Shown here one piece after another: positions 1-6,316 of a DNA stretch of 10,292 nt. The position numbers and the translations under genes are program-made. The notes under the pieces are model-generated. The model saw nothing but the letters and a program-made list of their open reading frames with translations. It was not told the origin of the DNA and did not search any database. Source of the DNA: an uncultured Collinsella sp. (GTDB taxonomy: Bacteria > Actinomycetota > Coriobacteriia > Coriobacteriales > Coriobacteriaceae); the NCBI GenBank assembly GCA_902490445.1, contig CABUDZ010000073.1:1-10292 (forward strand), in the 5' to 3' direction. The number at the start of each line of letters is the position of its first letter. The stretch's first letter is position 1.

Positions 1-64
1 TAGCAACAGTACTCATATTTGGCATTTTTTTTTTTTTGTTATATAACTGACCCCCTGTAGCGGG
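1..64. other. AT-rich edge with T13 run and GTTATATAAC palindrome
   Basis: This stretch is much more AT-rich than the rest of the window. It holds an uninterrupted run of 13 T at 25-37, followed directly by the perfect 10-bp palindrome GTTATATAAC at 38-47. It lies beyond the terminator of the NRAMP gene, so it probably belongs to the regulatory region or terminator of a neighbour outside the window. Without the left flank I cannot say whether the T run is the U-tract of a plus-strand terminator or part of a minus-strand promoter. Confidence 0.5.
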
Positions 65-97
65 CAAAAAAGAGGCCGCAGCCCATGGCCGCGGCCC
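65..97 (-). terminator. Intrinsic terminator after the NRAMP-family gene
   Basis: Read on the minus strand, this is a 10-bp GC-rich stem (87-96 pairing with 74-83, one G-U pair) closed by a 3-nt loop ATG. It is followed at once by TCTTTTTTG. It begins 22 bases after the stop codon of the transporter gene. A stem of this strength plus a U-tract is a classical rho-independent terminator and marks the end of the MgtE-like/NRAMP transcription unit. Confidence 0.9.
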
Positions 98-118
98 GCT
101 CGAAACCCAAAAGAGGCG

Positions 119-1381
119 CTACGCGCTGTAGCCCATCGCTTGCAGCACAAACATGACGACCGTCAGCACCGTAATCACGCCGATAGTCGCCCACGTGAGC
201 ACGTTCCACACGCGACCGTTGCGGTTGGCCCCCATAATGTGGCGATCCGCCGCGATAACCACCTGGAATACCAAAACTACGGGCAGCAGCACGCCGTTGA
301 TGACCTGCGAGGTCATCATAATCTGGAACAAATCGACGCCGGGCATGAGCACCAACACGGCAGAAATGCCGATGATGGCCGTAATGATGCCGCGATAGAC
401 CGGGGCCTCGTCCCAGCTGCGATCGGCGCCTCGTTCCCAACCAAATGCCTCGCAGATGGCACTCGACGTAACGCCCGGCAGCACGCAGGCAGCCAAAAAG
501 CTCGCTGCGACCAGGCCCGAGGCAAACAACACCGTGGACCACTGGCCCGCGATGGGCTCCAGCGCGCGGGCGGCATCGGCGGCATCGCTAATCTGAATAC
601 CCGCCGGGAACAGCACCGTACCGGTCGTGATGATAATGAAGCCCGCAATGATATCAGCAGCAATCGAGCCGCTCACGGTATCAATACGCTGCAGCACGAT
701 GTCGTCCTCGCCCGCATTCTTATCGACCACGTTGTTCTGAGCCAAGAAGATCATCCACGGTGCGATGGTGGTACCGATCGTTGCGACCACGAGCGACACG
801 TAGCTGGGGTCGTTTTGAATATTGGGGACGACCAAGTCGACCGCGACCTCGCCCCAGTTGGGGCCGGCCATAAACGCGGCGACGATGTAGGTCACGAACA
901 CGCAGCTTACCAGCAGCAAAATCTTCTCGATGCGCTGGAAACTGCCCGACATGGTAAGCATCCACACCAGCAGCGCCACGAGCGGCACCGAAATGCTCGC
1001 CGGCACGCCAAACAGGGCAAGTCCGCTCGCGATACCCGCAAACTCCGAAATGGTCACGGCCGTGTTGGCGATCAACAGCGCCGCCATGGCCAGCACGCTC
1101 TTGCGCACGCCAAAGCGCTCGCGAATGAGCGACGCCAGGCCCTTACCCGTGACGCATCCGCAGCGCGCCGCGGTCTCCTGCGTCACGATGAGCAGCACGG
1201 TCATGACGGGAAGCATCCAGAGCATCTTGTAACCATAGCTGGCGCCCGCGCTGGAATACGTGGCGATGCCGCCGGCGTCATTACCCGAAAGCGCCGCCAA
1301 CAGACCGGGGCCCATAGCGCCAAAGATGGCGGCGATGGTCAGCTTTTGCTTGGCGCTCGCCTTTTGCTTCGTGTTTTGCAC
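119..1381 (-). CDS. NRAMP-related (NRMT-type) divalent metal transporter, probably Mg2+
   Basis: This is an integral membrane protein of the NRAMP/SLC11 family (LeuT fold), 420 aa with about 11 hydrophobic segments. It should bring a divalent cation into the cell. In classical Mn2+/Fe2+ NRAMPs, helix 1 carries DPGN and helix 6 carries MPH. Here the aligned positions read D35-A-G-G38 (in SGNDAGGIATYSSAGA) and A207-P-W209 (in GTTIAPWM). Loss of the soft methionine ligand, with an altered helix 1, is the hallmark of NRAMP-related magnesium transporters, known from Clostridium acetobutylicum and Eggerthella lenta. Mg2+ (perhaps also Mn2+) is therefore the likely substrate. I chose the GTG start at 1381. 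It lies 8 nt after the upstream gene's stop and has AGGTGG 4 nt before it. The frame stays open to 1444, but that extension would lie inside the previous gene. The two genes are probably translationally coupled. The family is certain; Mg2+ selectivity is inferred. Confidence 0.92.
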   Translation of the reverse strand: MQNTKQKASAKQKLTIAAIFGAMGPGLLAALSGNDAGGIATYSSAGASYGYKMLWMLPVMTVLLIVTQETAARCGCVTGKGLASLIRERFGVRKSVLAMAALLIANTAVTISEFAGIASGLALFGVPASISVPLVALLVWMLTMSGSFQRIEKILLLVSCVFVTYIVAAFMAGPNWGEVAVDLVVPNIQNDPSYVSLVVATIGTTIAPWMIFLAQNNVVDKNAGEDDIVLQRIDTVSGSIAADIIAGFIIITTGTVLFPAGIQISDAADAARALEPIAGQWSTVLFASGLVAASFLAACVLPGVTSSAICEAFGWERGADRSWDEAPVYRGIITAIIGISAVLVLMPGVDLFQIMMTSQVINGVLLPVVLVFQVVIAADRHIMGANRNGRVWNVLTWATIGVITVLTVVMFVLQAMGYSA

Positions 1382-1389
1382 GCGACCAC

Positions 1390-3234
1390 CTATCCCATGA
1401 CCGACATGGTGAGCAGCACCGCGGCGATGCAGTACGCCACACACGAGATCATGACGGCGATAACGTTCATGGCGGTACCCGACGTGTTAAGGTCGTGCTC
1501 GTCGCGCCAGAACAGCACCATCAGGTAAATCACGGCGCTCATGTTGCCCACCAGGCAGATGATGGCGGCAATGTTAAAGCAGCCGGTAAAGAGCTGCTCC
1601 TCAAACATAGAGGCATCGGGGAACGCAGCGGTGCGCACCAGCTGCGCGCACAGGTAAGTAACAAGCGAAAGGATCAGACCCATGCCCGTGCTCTGGAAGA
1701 AGAATCCCAGGTACGGTTTGGGCTCGTCGTCGTGACCGTCGTACTCGAGGAAGTAGTTCTTGACGAACGACACCATGCGCGAGGCAGCCAGCAGCACGAG
1801 CGGCATGGCGCACATGGGGAACACCACCAGATGCGCGGAGCCCAGCGCCGTCCCCAGCACCGTCGCCATAATGCACGAGGCGATGCCCCACACGACAACC
1901 CAGTACTGACGATGCACGAACCAGCTGAGCACGTTCGTCGAGTCGTCCGACGCGCTATCGCCCGAGCCGACACCGGCGATCTGCAGGTCCTCCTGATGCT
2001 CCTCGGCGATAACGTCCATGGCGTCGTCGAAGGTCACGATACCCAGGATATGACGGTTCTCGTCGCAGACGGGGATGGCAACCAGGTCGTACTTGGTCAT
2101 CTCGTCCGTCACGTCTTCCTGGTCCTCGTCGGGCGACACGTAGACCAGATCGCGATAGGCGAGCTGGCCCAGCGTGGCGTCGCGGTCGGCCACGATCAGC
2201 GTGCGCAGCGAAAGCACGCCCGTCAGCATACCGCTCGGATCCTCGGTATAGACGTAATAGACACTCTCAAAGTCCTCGTCGAGTTTGCGAATCGCCTCGA
2301 CGGCATCGCCGACCGTCGCTGTGGCGGGCAGCGAGACAAACTCCGAGGTCATGATGCGGCCGGCGGTGTTGTCCTCGTAGCCCAGCAGATTACGAATCGC
2401 CTTCTCCTCCTTGACGCCCATCAGGCGCAGGAGCTTCTCGGCCTTCTCATAATCGAGCTCGTCGATCAGGTCGGCAGCGTCGTCCGGGTCCATCATGGCC
2501 AGCATCGACGATGCGTCGGTATCGGACAGGCCCTCGAGCATCTCGGTCATGAGTTCGTCGTCATCGAACTCCGAGATGGCCTCGGCGGCCTGTGCCGTAT
2601 CGAGCTGGGCGAACACCTGCGCGCGCAGGCGCGGATCGAGCTGCTCGATGATGTCAGCGATGTCGGCAGGATGCAGCTCGCCAAGCGTCTTGTGCGACAC
2701 CGAGAGCTGGATGTTTTTAGTCGAGCGATCGAGCAGGTCCATATAAGACCAGGCGATAATGTCCTCGCTGAGCGGCTTGCCCAGGTGCTTCATAAAGCCC
2801 TCGACGACGTGCTCGAGCGCGGGGCTGATTGCACGCAGCAGACCGCGGGCACCGACCTCGGCACCCAGCAGGCGCAGCTGATTTTCGCCCGACATGGAGA
2901 ACTTGATGTCGTTGACGCGCACGACCTTCATGCCCTGTGTGTCGACAATCTGCTTGTTGAGAACATCGCGCGCCAGCAACAGCTCGGTCGGCTGCAGGTA
3001 CGAAAAACGGATTTCGGTGGCCGACGTCTTAAGGTGTACACCCGTCTCGTCGATACGGTCGACCCATTTGCGCCAGCTGATCATAAACGGCGTCTTGCCG
3101 GGACCACGGAACGCGAGCGACGTCACGTGCGGAAAAACTTCGCCGGTTGCAATGCCAAAATCGTTCACAACGCCGAGCTTTTCGCCATCGACGTCCAAGA
3201 CCGGCAATTTGAGCATCTCACTCAGATAATTCAA
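1390..3234 (-). CDS. PRC / MgtE_N / CBS-pair protein with divergent five-helix membrane domain
   Basis: A 614-aa multidomain protein. Residues about 1-80 and 85-165 look like two PRC-barrel units. About 185-290 is the MgtE N-terminal superhelical domain (LGELHPADIADIIEQLDP). About 291-412 is a CBS pair, followed by a helix matching the MgtE plug/connecting helix (DVIAEEHQEDLQIAGVG). In MgtE these cytosolic parts bind Mg2+ and gate the pore. About 440-614 has five hydrophobic segments (near 444-464, 468-491, 509-533, 548-576, 588-612), the number found in MgtE. However, the usual GGN.G.QS motif of MgtE helix 2 is absent; the corresponding stretch reads FPMCAMPLVLLAASRM. It may be a divergent Mg2+ channel or a Mg2+-sensing partner of the NRAMP protein 8 nt downstream. 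The start is TTG at 3234, with GGGGAG 5 nt upstream. An in-frame ATG exists at codon 7 (3216), and TGA closes the frame just upstream. Domain calls are firm to the end of the CBS pair; the membrane part is uncertain. Confidence 0.85.
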   Translation of the reverse strand: MNYLSEMLKLPVLDVDGEKLGVVNDFGIATGEVFPHVTSLAFRGPGKTPFMISWRKWVDRIDETGVHLKTSATEIRFSYLQPTELLLARDVLNKQIVDTQGMKVVRVNDIKFSMSGENQLRLLGAEVGARGLLRAISPALEHVVEGFMKHLGKPLSEDIIAWSYMDLLDRSTKNIQLSVSHKTLGELHPADIADIIEQLDPRLRAQVFAQLDTAQAAEAISEFDDDELMTEMLEGLSDTDASSMLAMMDPDDAADLIDELDYEKAEKLLRLMGVKEEKAIRNLLGYEDNTAGRIMTSEFVSLPATATVGDAVEAIRKLDEDFESVYYVYTEDPSGMLTGVLSLRTLIVADRDATLGQLAYRDLVYVSPDEDQEDVTDEMTKYDLVAIPVCDENRHILGIVTFDDAMDVIAEEHQEDLQIAGVGSGDSASDDSTNVLSWFVHRQYWVVVWGIASCIMATVLGTALGSAHLVVFPMCAMPLVLLAASRMVSFVKNYFLEYDGHDDEPKPYLGFFFQSTGMGLILSLVTYLCAQLVRTAAFPDASMFEEQLFTGCFNIAAIICLVGNMSAVIYLMVLFWRDEHDLNTSGTAMNVIAVMISCVAYCIAAVLLTMSVMG

Positions 3235-3374
3235 TGGTGCTCCCCATCATTATTCCTGCGGACCGCGTGGCCATGCCGGCACGCAATCCGTGGACTTTTA
3301 GACATGTATACGCATGCGCGGGCGGCACGCCGCTCGGCGCTCACACCCCGTGCACGCGCAGAAAGCACCTGCAT
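3231..3374 (-). CDS. Possible 47-codon Arg-rich leader ORF overlapping the MgtE-like start
   Basis: On the minus strand an ATG at 3374 opens 47 codons ending in TGA at 3233-3231. That TGA overlaps the TTG start codon (3234-3232) of the MgtE-like gene by two bases. The predicted peptide has 9 Arg and 8 Ala and begins MQVLSARARG. No good Shine-Dalgarno precedes the ATG, and GC-rich DNA yields such frames by chance, so coding status is doubtful. The stop/start overlap would allow coupling, as for the leader peptides known before some Mg2+ transporter genes. That analogy is inference only. Confidence 0.22.
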   Translation of the reverse strand: MQVLSARARGVSAERRAARACVYMSKSPRIACRHGHAVRRNNDGEHH

Positions 3375-3447
3375 GGGGTCATCGACTGTATGGTCGAGGT
3401 TTGGATTTCACCTGTAACCTTTCTCTTGACCCTCATTAACCGCAGTA

Positions 3448-3456
3448 ACTATAGCA
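3448..3456 (-). promoter_or_regulatory. Candidate extended -10 promoter for the MgtE-like/NRAMP unit
   Basis: The minus strand reads TGCTATAGT, an extended -10 element (TGn plus TATAGT, five of six bases of TATAAT). No good -35 is seen 17 nt upstream, which an extended -10 can tolerate. Initiation near 3441 would give a leader of about 207 nt. The same TGnTATAGT pattern appears before the hemolysin III-like gene. Confidence 0.45.
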
Positions 3457-3482
3457 TCAGCATCGCGCTGCGGCACCGAATT

Positions 3483-3506
3483 TATGCGCTGCACATTGCA
3501 GGCATA
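3483..3506 (-). terminator. Hairpin after the deacetylase-like gene, possible terminator
   Basis: The minus strand can form a 10-bp stem (TATGC/GCATA plus CTGCA/TGCAG) with one bulged C and the 3-nt loop ATG. It starts about 50 nt after the deacetylase-like stop codon. No U-tract follows (AATTCGG), so it is a weak terminator candidate. It could instead be a binding site upstream of the next promoter. Confidence 0.35.
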
Positions 3507-3556
3507 CCAAACACTGACGTATCCGTGACATAGTCATTGGGGACGTTCTTACATGA

Positions 3557-4963
3557 TTAGTCCGTGGTGTCGTCGTCCTCGAGGAGTTGGGGGAACACGG
3601 CGTTTTTGGGCATGGAAACCTTGGTGAGCGAGGTAAGCTTTTTGCTCAATGCCGTGTCCGTCTTGACCAGGTCGCTGAGCGTCACGATCTTGTAGCCGTC
3701 GGCGACAAGGCCATCGATAATCTGCGGCAGTGCCTCGAGCGTCTGCTCGGTGCACTCATCGCTATCGGTGAGCAGCACGATATTGCCTGGCGTCACCGAA
3801 TCGAGCACGGTCGATACTTGCTCGTCAGCGCCGTTGAGCAGCCAGTCGCCCGAATCGATATTCCACGAAACCACGGCGGACACCAGGCCCATCGAATCGA
3901 TCCAGTTTTGCTCATCAAACGCGGCGTAGGGGGCACGCAGCAACATCGTCTCGACACCGGTCGCCGACTTAATCGCCTCGGTGCCCTTCGTGATCTGCTT
4001 GCGCACCGTCTCGCGATCCTCGCCCTTGAGCGAATCATCGCTGTAGCTGTTGGAGCCGATCTCGCACCCGGCATCGACAATCGCTTTGGCAGTAGCGGGC
4101 GAGGCTTCTGCGGCATCGCCCGAAAGGAAGAACGTCGCCGTGACGCCCTTTTCCTTGAGCACCTGCAAGATCTGCTTGGTCGCGCCGCTCGGACCCTCGT
4201 CAAATGTCAGGGCCACGTACTTTTCGTTGCCCTTGGGCGCTACGCTTGCGCACTCGACTACGCAGTCGGTGGCGGGCACGACCTCGCCGCGGTCCTGCGT
4301 CTTGCCCGACTGCTCGCCGACCCATACCTCGGAGCGGCCCTGAACACCCCAGGTTTTGACATACTCAATGGCACCCGTGCCCTCGACCTTGAGCTTGGGC
4401 TCGATAACCGTTGCCTGGACCTCGTGCTTTTCGTAGGTGTTACGGCCATCCTTGACCGTCACCTTCTCGCCGCCCGTGAGCTCACGACTATCCCATTTGC
4501 CTTGCTTCACGCGCTTGCCGTCGACCTTCACCGACAGCTTTTCGCCGCCATGGCGCTTGAGCACGCTGTCGTCGACGGCCAGCAGATCGCCGGCGTCGTA
4601 CGTTTCGGTCAGGCTTTGATCGTCGATAAGATTCTGCAACGTAGAACCCACGCGCACCGCGGTCTTTTGCCCGTTGAGTTCCACGTCCACGCTGCGGTTG
4701 ACGTAGCCCACGACGGCAGCGATAAACAGCACGAGCGCGCAACCCACGGCGATGAGCGCATAGGGCAGGCGAGACGGACGACGCGGCGAGCGCCCGTTGC
4801 CGATACGCGCGCTGCGATCGCTAAACCCACGGCTATGGTTGAGGTACATCGCGCCGGGCTTACGGCGACGTCGACGCTGACCACTGGGCAGCTGCCCCAG
4901 GTCGCGGTGCGCCGTCGGACGCGCACCCGAACGCCCGTTTAAGTTAGATTCGTTTTGGCGCAT
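3557..4963 (-). CDS. Membrane-anchored NodB-fold polysaccharide deacetylase-like protein with altered active site
   Basis: A 468-aa protein. The N-terminus is basic and probably cytoplasmic (five Arg at 30-34). One membrane helix lies at about 67-88, so the rest should be outside the cell. Residues about 92-180 resemble DUF348/G5-like beta modules of wall-associated proteins (VDVELNGQKTAVRVGSTLQ). About 247-435 is the NodB fold that normally removes acetyl groups from peptidoglycan or chitin-like sugars. The motifs are heavily altered. TFDDGP is TFDEGP (253-258). The metal-binding H-x-x-x-H is N305-SYS-D309. RxPY (343-346) and the motif-4 region ending GDW (372-374) are kept. LLHD is LLTD (397-400), so the catalytic His is replaced by Thr. 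It may be a non-catalytic sugar-binding or regulatory protein, or use different metal chemistry. Extracellular Cys 234, 238, 300 and 404 could pair. The ATG at 4963 has GGGGGAGGG just upstream. Confidence 0.85.
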   Translation of the reverse strand: MRQNESNLNGRSGARPTAHRDLGQLPSGQRRRRRKPGAMYLNHSRGFSDRSARIGNGRSPRRPSRLPYALIAVGCALVLFIAAVVGYVNRSVDVELNGQKTAVRVGSTLQNLIDDQSLTETYDAGDLLAVDDSVLKRHGGEKLSVKVDGKRVKQGKWDSRELTGGEKVTVKDGRNTYEKHEVQATVIEPKLKVEGTGAIEYVKTWGVQGRSEVWVGEQSGKTQDRGEVVPATDCVVECASVAPKGNEKYVALTFDEGPSGATKQILQVLKEKGVTATFFLSGDAAEASPATAKAIVDAGCEIGSNSYSDDSLKGEDRETVRKQITKGTEAIKSATGVETMLLRAPYAAFDEQNWIDSMGLVSAVVSWNIDSGDWLLNGADEQVSTVLDSVTPGNIVLLTDSDECTEQTLEALPQIIDGLVADGYKIVTLSDLVKTDTALSKKLTSLTKVSMPKNAVFPQLLEDDDTTD

Positions 4964-4984
4964 GTGCCCTCCCCCATAAACACA

Positions 4985-5014
4985 GCGAGCCGGAGCAACA
5001 TGTCTCCGGCTCGC
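4985..5014 (-). terminator. Perfect 11-bp hairpin between PRC gene and deacetylase-like gene
   Basis: This is a perfect 11-bp inverted repeat (GCGAGCCGGAG at 4985-4995, its complement at 5004-5014) with an 8-nt loop. It lies 21 bases after the PRC-protein stop and 21 bases before the deacetylase-like ATG. On the minus strand it is followed by TGTGTTTATGG, only moderately T-rich. It is most likely a terminator or a partial terminator that lowers expression of the downstream gene. No separate promoter fits between it and the ATG. Confidence 0.7.
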
Positions 5015-5035
5015 CTCCCATCATTTGGTACGTCT

Positions 5036-5791
5036 CTATTTGCTAGCTTTTGACGAGCCCCCGCTCGCCTTTTGATATTCGTCCTTAAAGGCCTTGAACA
5101 TACCGCGCGTCTTGCCGAGCTGCTTGCCCAGTGCACGACTGCCCTTGTCCACGGCGACCGATCCCTTGTCATCGAGCACCTTGGCGCCCTTCTTGACCTT
5201 ATCGCCTACCACGACACTGGCCTCGGCAGCCTTGGCGGCCGCGCCGCCCGAATACCCGAGCGCCTTGACCTCGTCCGAGACAATCATCGCGCCGTTCTCG
5301 TAGCCGCGCAGCATCGTCGGCGGCACCTGCGTGTCGCCCACCAACACGCTCGAAGCGGCACCGGCGGTCACGTAGAACATCTGCACAATACCCGAGCGCG
5401 GCTTGAACTCAACGTCCGAGCAGTAGCCCACGACATCGCCCGATTCCGTGCGCACGTCCATGCCGACCCAGATGATGCAATCGTCCAGGTTGATATCGAG
5501 GCGCTTGGCCGCGGCGGCATCGTAGGTGCCCTTGACGTCGTCGACCGCGACAGCACCCTCATAGACGCCGATGGCATCGAGCGCCACAAAGCGGTCGGGA
5601 CGCTCGATCATACCCGCGATATCGGACTGGCGGACCATAAAGCCCACCACGCGCGTGCCGCCCGGGGTAAAGACGGGAAAGTGAATCTTGCCGAGCTTTT
5701 TAGGGCTGCGCGGCGTGCCGTCCTTTTTGGTGCGCTTGTCTTCGGCAGGTTTGCGATAAACCTTGACGCCGACAAAATCCCCTGCGCGCAT
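5036..5791 (-). CDS. Double PRC-barrel domain protein
   Basis: A 251-aa soluble protein with no signal peptide or membrane helix. The first part (about 1-90) and the second (about 105-175, WVGMDVRTESGDVVGYCSDV) both read as PRC-barrel-like beta modules: short strands with a G-x-V-x-G/D pattern ending in a D-E/V-L segment. The tail (185-251) is Ala/Lys/Ser-rich, basic and probably helical, with repeats of VxDKGSxAxxK type. PRC barrels serve as adaptor or RNA/protein-binding modules and no reaction can be assigned. The ATG overlaps the stop of the YtxH-like gene by one base (TAATG), so the two are translationally coupled and probably act together, perhaps with this protein at the inner membrane face. 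The basic tail could contact nucleic acid or anionic lipid; that is inference. Confidence 0.75.
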   Translation of the reverse strand: MRAGDFVGVKVYRKPAEDKRTKKDGTPRSPKKLGKIHFPVFTPGGTRVVGFMVRQSDIAGMIERPDRFVALDAIGVYEGAVAVDDVKGTYDAAAAKRLDINLDDCIIWVGMDVRTESGDVVGYCSDVEFKPRSGIVQMFYVTAGAASSVLVGDTQVPPTMLRGYENGAMIVSDEVKALGYSGGAAAKAAEASVVVGDKVKKGAKVLDDKGSVAVDKGSRALGKQLGKTRGMFKAFKDEYQKASGGSSKASK

Positions 5792-6180
5792 TATGCCTCG
5801 GTCGAGGGCTCCGTGGCCTCGGTGTCGGCCTCAGCGACGTTCTCGACCACGACGTCAGCAGCGGGCGTCACGTTGCCGCCCGAGATGGCGTCGTTGAGCT
5901 GCTCGCGAAGCTGGTCCATGCGCTCGCGGGCCAGGTCGACCTTGGCGCGCAGGTCATCGGTCTTGGCGTCGACCATCGGACCAAAGTCGTTGACCGCGGC
6001 ACGAGCCTCCTCGGCACTGTGCTCGTAGGTGTCACGCATGTTGTCCCAGGCATCGTTGGCGATATCGGCGGCCATGGCGCGGGTCTCAGCACCCGAGCGC
6101 GGGGCCAGAGCAACGCCGATGATAGCGCCGGCGGCAGCACCAAAGAGCGCACCGGAGACAAAGCTGAAAGTCTTTCCCAT
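5791..6180 (-). CDS. YtxH-like small membrane protein
   Basis: A 129-aa protein. An N-terminal glycine/alanine-rich hydrophobic segment (residues 6-27, SFVSGALFGAAAGAIIGVAL) is followed by the APRSG turn typical of YtxH/gas-vesicle-like proteins. Next come an amphipathic, coiled-coil-prone helix (about 33-100) and an acidic Ala/Glu/Val-rich tail (105-129). Proteins of this type are single-pass, often linked to general stress or envelope stability; the biochemical role is unknown. I chose the ATG at 6180, with AGGAGAGG 7 nt upstream. Another in-frame ATG at 6186 is only 1 nt from the end of that site, and the frame extends further to 6252 without support. The gene overlaps the PRC-protein start by one base, so the two form an operon. 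Confidence 0.8.
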   Translation of the reverse strand: MGKTFSFVSGALFGAAAGAIIGVALAPRSGAETRAMAADIANDAWDNMRDTYEHSAEEARAAVNDFGPMVDAKTDDLRAKVDLARERMDQLREQLNDAISGGNVTPAADVVVENVAEADTEATEPSTEA

Positions 6181-6195
6181 GATCATTCCTCTCCT

Positions 6196-6215
6196 GCGGG
6201 CACCTCGATGCCCAC
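6196..6215 (-). promoter_or_regulatory. Leader hairpin abutting the YtxH Shine-Dalgarno
   Basis: The minus-strand leader can form GTGGGCA (6215-6209) paired with TGCCCGC (6202-6196), 7 bp with one G-U, around a 6-nt loop. The hairpin ends exactly one base before the AGGAGAGG ribosome-binding site. It could stabilise the mRNA 5' end or tune ribosome access. It is short enough to arise by chance. Confidence 0.35.
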
Positions 6216-6231
6216 CGTTTGAATGCTGTCC

Positions 6232-6262
6232 ATTATACCCGCAGCGCAACACTTGCCGTCAC
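6232..6262 (-). promoter_or_regulatory. Promoter of the YtxH-PRC operon
   Basis: On the minus strand there is a perfect TATAAT at 6237-6232. A partial -35 match, GTGACG (6262-6257), lies 19 nt upstream. Transcription would start near 6225, giving a leader of about 45 nt before the YtxH ATG. It is the only plausible promoter for YtxH, PRC and, by readthrough, the deacetylase-like gene. Confidence 0.6.
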
Positions 6263-6316
6263 GCTCATCTGCGTACGGTAAAGGCGCAGGTACATGATGG
6301 TGATAAGCGAGTGAGC

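Larger units (their letters stand above)
3235..3556 (-). promoter_or_regulatory. Long leader/intergenic region upstream of the MgtE-like gene
   Basis: This is 322 bases without a clear gene, lying between the deacetylase-like stop and the TTG start of the MgtE-like gene. On the minus strand it holds, in order, a hairpin (3506-3483), a candidate extended -10 promoter (3456-3448), and about 200 nt of leader with several possible short stems. These are AGGTT/AACCT at 3420-3397, CGAC/GTCG at 3396-3383 and ACCCC/GGGGT at 3379-3345. I compared it by eye with the M-box Mg2+ riboswitch and found no match to its conserved core. A structured, metal-responsive leader is plausible but unproven. Confidence 0.45.

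Noticed and set aside
140..1528. Plus-strand open frame of 462 codons opposite the NRAMP-type gene
   Set aside because: Its translation is strongly His/Arg/Gln-rich and lies opposite clear transmembrane coding sequence.
1495..3417. Plus-strand open frame of 640 codons opposite the MgtE-like gene
   Set aside because: It is an antisense shadow of a well-supported multidomain gene, with a composition unlike a real protein.
3234..3533. Plus-strand 99-codon open frame in the intergenic region
   Set aside because: It begins at the edge of the MgtE-like gene, has no ribosome site, and its peptide resembles no family; the minus-strand regulatory reading explains the region better.
3235..3556. M-box (ykoK-type) Mg2+ riboswitch before the MgtE-like gene
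   Set aside because: I looked for the conserved M-box core and its terminal segment on the minus strand and could not find them; only generic short stems are present.
3587..4942. Plus-strand open frame of 451 codons opposite the deacetylase-like gene
   Set aside because: Antisense shadow with no recognisable motif and no ribosome site.
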